Position numbers and translations under genes: made by a program
Origin: Andrena cerasifolii
Taxonomy: Eukaryota > Arthropoda > Insecta > Hymenoptera > Andrenidae
Assembly (NCBI RefSeq): GCF_050908995.1
Contig: NC_135130.1
Span: forward strand, 9,045,001-9,109,000
Length of the DNA: 64,000 bases
Direction: 5' to 3'
Notes under the pieces: model-generated
Databases searched by the model: none
The model's input: the letters and a program-made list of their open reading frames with translations, nothing else
What the model was told of the DNA's origin: nothing
In this document: positions 60,416-64,000 of the stretch, piece after piece
How the letters are laid out: every line of letters begins with the position of its first letter
Position numbering within the stretch: the first letter of the stretch is position 1

Positions 60416-63400
60416 ACGTCATCTGGTTCGCGCGACTATCGCCCATCACTTACCGCAATGGGGTGCGTGGCGCACGCGATCGTTGTCGCAGGTTGCGTCG
60501 CCGTCGACGGCGCCGACGAAGACGACGAAGACGACTTCTCCTGGTACTGCATGTGACGTGACACGGCAGGTGCGTGTCGCCTGAAAACACCCGGCTGGCC
60601 AGCGTGCGTCTGATGAATTATATTTAGAAACGACGCGTCCCCTTTCTCTGCCGCGGCTATTAGTCTTTGGGAGCAGAAGGGGTCCCATTTCCAACCCATC
60701 GCTCCTACGGAGCGTCTCGAAATCTCGTAATCTCGACCTCGGTCCAGTGCGAATGGCGATCGTTCTCTCCTGCGCGTTATTCTTCCAGAGGTTGTCGAAC
60801 CGAAAGCGGGGCATCTGCTCGACATTTTTATGCTCGTCCCAGCGAGTTCCGTCGGCGCTGGCCGAAGGACGCCGCCTCGTCGTGCGTTCTCGCATTTATA
60901 GCCGCTTTTATTGGCCTTTTTACACGAGACCCAGGATCCGCCTAACAAAGGCGTATAAATATTTATCAACGCGGAACGCGTGCCGCCCAATATTCGCCGG
61001 GATGCGTGTCGCTCACACGGCGAACTGTTTTAAACTTTTCGAGCCCGTGTATTCGGGGAATCGGGAACCATTGTGCGACGAAAAAGCAAATACGGATCGA
61101 GGTGTGACTGGCTTCGCGTTAAAATATCGCGCCCCGTTTGATACATATATCGCGATAACCGTTATCCAAAACTAAAGCGAACGCAGCAATACGTTTTTTC
61201 TTTTAAATATTCTAGCGAATCCTGCACGGCCATATTTCGCGCACCGTCACGGCTCGACAATGATAGATTAATTTTAAAACGGGCCATAAATTGCGGTATT
61301 GCCGTCGCTGCCGCTTTTGTTTGAAAATATCGCCACATGTGCTCCAAGCGCCGCGTCGCCCACAGCTTTCGTCATCTGGCGCGTATCTATTTTTCCTCTA
61401 AACTGTCAGAGAATTGCCAAGTTATATCGGACTGCAACATTCCGAGCCTCGGATCGCCTCAGCGTCCGCGATTGACCGATTATCGACGGGAGATCGATTA
61501 AAAAGGGTACCGTCACGCTCGCGAATCGCCGCAGCCTCGACTCTTCGTTCCGCCTCCGCGAAAAAGAGTAACGACAACGGCGTCGACGACGCGAGCATTT
61601 TTTACGACGAAAGTAAAACGGAACGGCTCATAAAACCGTGCGGCCGCAATTCCATCCCTCTTCAGGCCCCGCCCCGAAATCGCATAAACTTTGCAACAAA
61701 CTTCCTCATCGTGGTCGGCCCTGCGCTGTCCGCGCGCGTTCCCCGGGCAAAGTTAACGAAACGATCGTGTCGCAGGACGCGAAACGTTGTTCAACAGCGA
61801 CGACCCGCTTTACGACCAGAGGGACTCTGGACTCTCAGGAATTTCTCGACCTCAGAGCCGTCAGGATTATTTCTGTTCGGCGGGTGTTAAACCCGTCTGG
61901 CAGCGCGTTCTTTAATTCATAAAGAGCAGGATCGTATGAATTATAACCCGAAACACTCGCTCGTAACATCGGCGTGTCTTGCTTCGTCTTTGAAACTTCC
62001 CGAAGCCAAGGATCCCCCGAATCCTCTGAATTTCATCGCGTCCTATATTCGTCCCGGTGCCCCGCGATACGTGCCGCGTTTACGAACGCGAGGTCGGTCT
62101 GACCGTAACCTCCTTTCGGCCCCGGAATCGTGGCAAGATGATCAAACTTTTTCGCTAGAACGCCGCCTCTAAAAATACACCGTAGCTTAGCATCGAGGTC
62201 GTCACGGACGAACGGGGCCGATCGAACAGTCCTCGCGGGGGATAAAACACTGAGACTGGAGGCAGTTAGTTACGCATCAAGCCGGCCGAGCAGAGTTCCC
62301 GTCAATGTCTGACCCGAGGAAATCGTTATCGCTGCAACCGATTCCTCCCGCAACTCCTTCCTGGCCAGTGTCGGTGGTTTGATAAAAATTGTCAGTCGAG
62401 GTTCTGGGAAACTCCCCTCTCTATCCGCTTTATCCATCGAGTCCTCAGCGAGAACGACGTTGGAGAGAGGCAGCACTCCGCTCGCAGATTAGACGGTCAA
62501 TTACAGACGAGTGGGAATCACCGCTGACCGCGATGAATCGTGATCGCGACGAAATGAGAATCGATTCGCGGCTTAACCGGGTCGTGACTGTCATCGCTGA
62601 ACCGCGTCAACTCGGCAAAAACGGGCGAGAACTCCCGAAGCGTGTCAGGGTTGCGGAGAAAAAAAACAGGGAGGCGAGATAAACTGCACGCCACTAGGAC
62701 TCCGTTTCGAGATCGCTGATGCGAGACGGTTGTTTACCTTCCGCGGCCAAAAAGCCAAGTGGAATCGCTCTGGATGCTCGCCTAGCGACGGAAACGCTCT
62801 TACCGAGTGCTTTGAGCACGCCTACCGGTCTGCTGCTCATTAAAGACGCTGCGTGACGCGCGGAATATCCGCGCCGATACAAACACCGGTCTGTGAAACC
62901 GGCGCGGTTAGAAGCTCGGGGCATCCGGCGTTGAACGTAACGTCAGAAACTGGAACAACCAGTTATTCGACTCGGCTCGATTCAACTGGACTGGGACTGG
63001 GACTGGTCTCTGCAGACTTTCCTCCTTCCCCCCTCTGTTCTTTGCTCGAATGCTAGCCGCGTCGTGACTGGAACTCGATGAGTGGGTATGTATTCTGGGT
63101 TACAGAGACGCGCGGCGCGCGGTGCTCGTCCGCTCCATTCGTAAAGTTCTCCGTTGTCGCCGTAAAGCTCGCCGGTCGACATAATTATTCGCGCGGCACG
63201 GCTGTTCCTTGCGGCGATACCACGATCGAGGGAAACGGGTGGCGAGGAGGAGGTGGAGCGAATGCAGAATTCACAGAAGCGCGCGGCCGGCTGGAAAGCT
63301 GACGGAAGTTGCCCGGAGAAGCTGGCTCATCCGGCCGTCCTCGGGATCCCTTGCCCTCCCCTTTCAGGGGACGCGCGTTCAGAATCCAGAATTCGTTCGC

Positions 63401-64000
63401 ACAAACGTGTCGAGTTGACGGGGACGGAGGTCGGTGCCTGGCACGTTCCAGCGGAATGCCTGCGCGAGCGTCGGGCCGCGCCGCTTCGTCTTCACCCTGC
63501 GGAATACCAAGTGGCGCGTCCTGGGGATCGTGACGCCTTTCGGGGAGGCCCTGCTCACGTTAAAGCGGGATAGCGCGATCACCAAAATTGTCTGGGCGAA
63601 CGAGGCCTTTCCCTTTTTCCTTCCAACCGATTCTCTCGAGTTCTCTGGCAGCGCTGCAGATCTTGGGGACGTCCCAAATGCGTACCTGGGCCTGAGAAGC
63701 ACGCTTGCGTTGGAGGTGGAAGTTTCGGTTGGGTAATCGTTGACGGAGAGGACAGGTTCGATGGGATCCGGTTTCTCTTGGCAAAAGTTAGCAAGAAACT
63801 ACCGTGAGTCATCGATGACCCAGCAGAGCATAGGGGCGAGCGTGGACGGCTCTCCTAAGACCTCTCCGATGTTGCGCGCCTCTACCGCAACGAATTACGG
63901 CCCCTGGATACGGTAATTGGTGCGCCGATGCTATCTTTCTGGGGTAAATTAATCTCCAGTCGTGTAACGTCCCGGGCCAATTAACATAACGGCGCTTTAT
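60416..64000. other. GC-rich gene-free DNA to the window edge
   Basis: No gene, RNA gene or mobile element is supported. If the gene at 49816-51946 runs rightward, its next exon may lie here or beyond, but I could find no segment with a good acceptor and donor and matching phase that continues the protein. A short GGACTGGGACTGGGACTGG repeat lies at about 62989-63007. Confidence 0.45.

Noticed and set aside
1..64000. tRNA or snRNA genes
   Set aside because: I looked for B-box-like GGTTCGANTCC sequences and cloverleaf partners on both strands and found none convincing. A dedicated scan could still find one.

Overview
The window is nuclear DNA of a multicellular eukaryote, almost certainly an insect. 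The evidence is one long exon with clear U2-type splice sites, long gene-free stretches with metazoan-style intron signals, solo retrotransposon LTRs and many non-autonomous DNA transposons. The sequence alternates between CpG-dense, GC-rich DNA and sharply bounded AT-rich islands. That mosaic, with the one protein that can be read, fits a hymenopteran (bee, ant, wasp or sawfly) best, but this is inference. There are no bacterial operons, rRNA genes or CRISPR arrays, and I saw no convincing tRNA.

One protein-coding exon is well supported: 49816-51946 on the + strand. It encodes about 710 residues of a low-complexity, nuclear-looking protein with a basic N-terminal part, a long Glu/Asp tract, a His/Gln tract and conserved-looking C-terminal blocks. 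I read it as an internal exon of a winged eye (wge)/TNRC18-BAHCC1-like chromatin gene. The exon has a branch point, a polypyrimidine tract and AG on the left, and GTGAGT on the right, so the gene continues in both directions and much of the window is probably its intron. At 34500/34501, about 15 kb upstream on the same strand, there is a textbook recursive-splicing junction (branch point, pyrimidine tract, AG, GTAAGG). A strong second donor follows 61 nt later. The 61-nt segment is open, and its reading phase matches the exon at 49816. A weaker site of the same design lies at 15443/15444.

Most of the AT-rich islands prove to be mobile elements. Two are solo LTRs with perfect 5-bp target duplications (1926-2223; 23865-24167); the second is nested in a small TTAA-flanked piggyBac-like element. 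Four elements (6008-6966, 25228-25593, 46054-46997, 52042-53101) are flanked by TA and have inverted ends beginning GGG, with GGGTA at or near the terminus. Their internal sequences look unrelated. One of them holds a decayed minus-strand reading frame with a Cys/His zinc-finger-like C-terminus. Four more are long inverted-repeat elements: 43711-44745, 54303-54807 (90-bp ends, 9-bp direct repeat), 55533-56252 (two 300-bp arms, TTAA-flanked) and 59364-60413 (TA-flanked). A classic CAGTG-ended, TA-flanked MITE lies at 36523-36894. Part of the 54-kb element occurs again at 18231-18575 with its central block inverted.

Everything else is GC-rich DNA in which the many open frames look like by-products of base composition. 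I found no other gene there that I can support. The points most worth checking are the recursive-splice exon, the GGGTA-ended element family, the 300-bp hairpin that would lie in the intron after the long exon, and the inverted block shared by the 18-kb and 54-kb copies.
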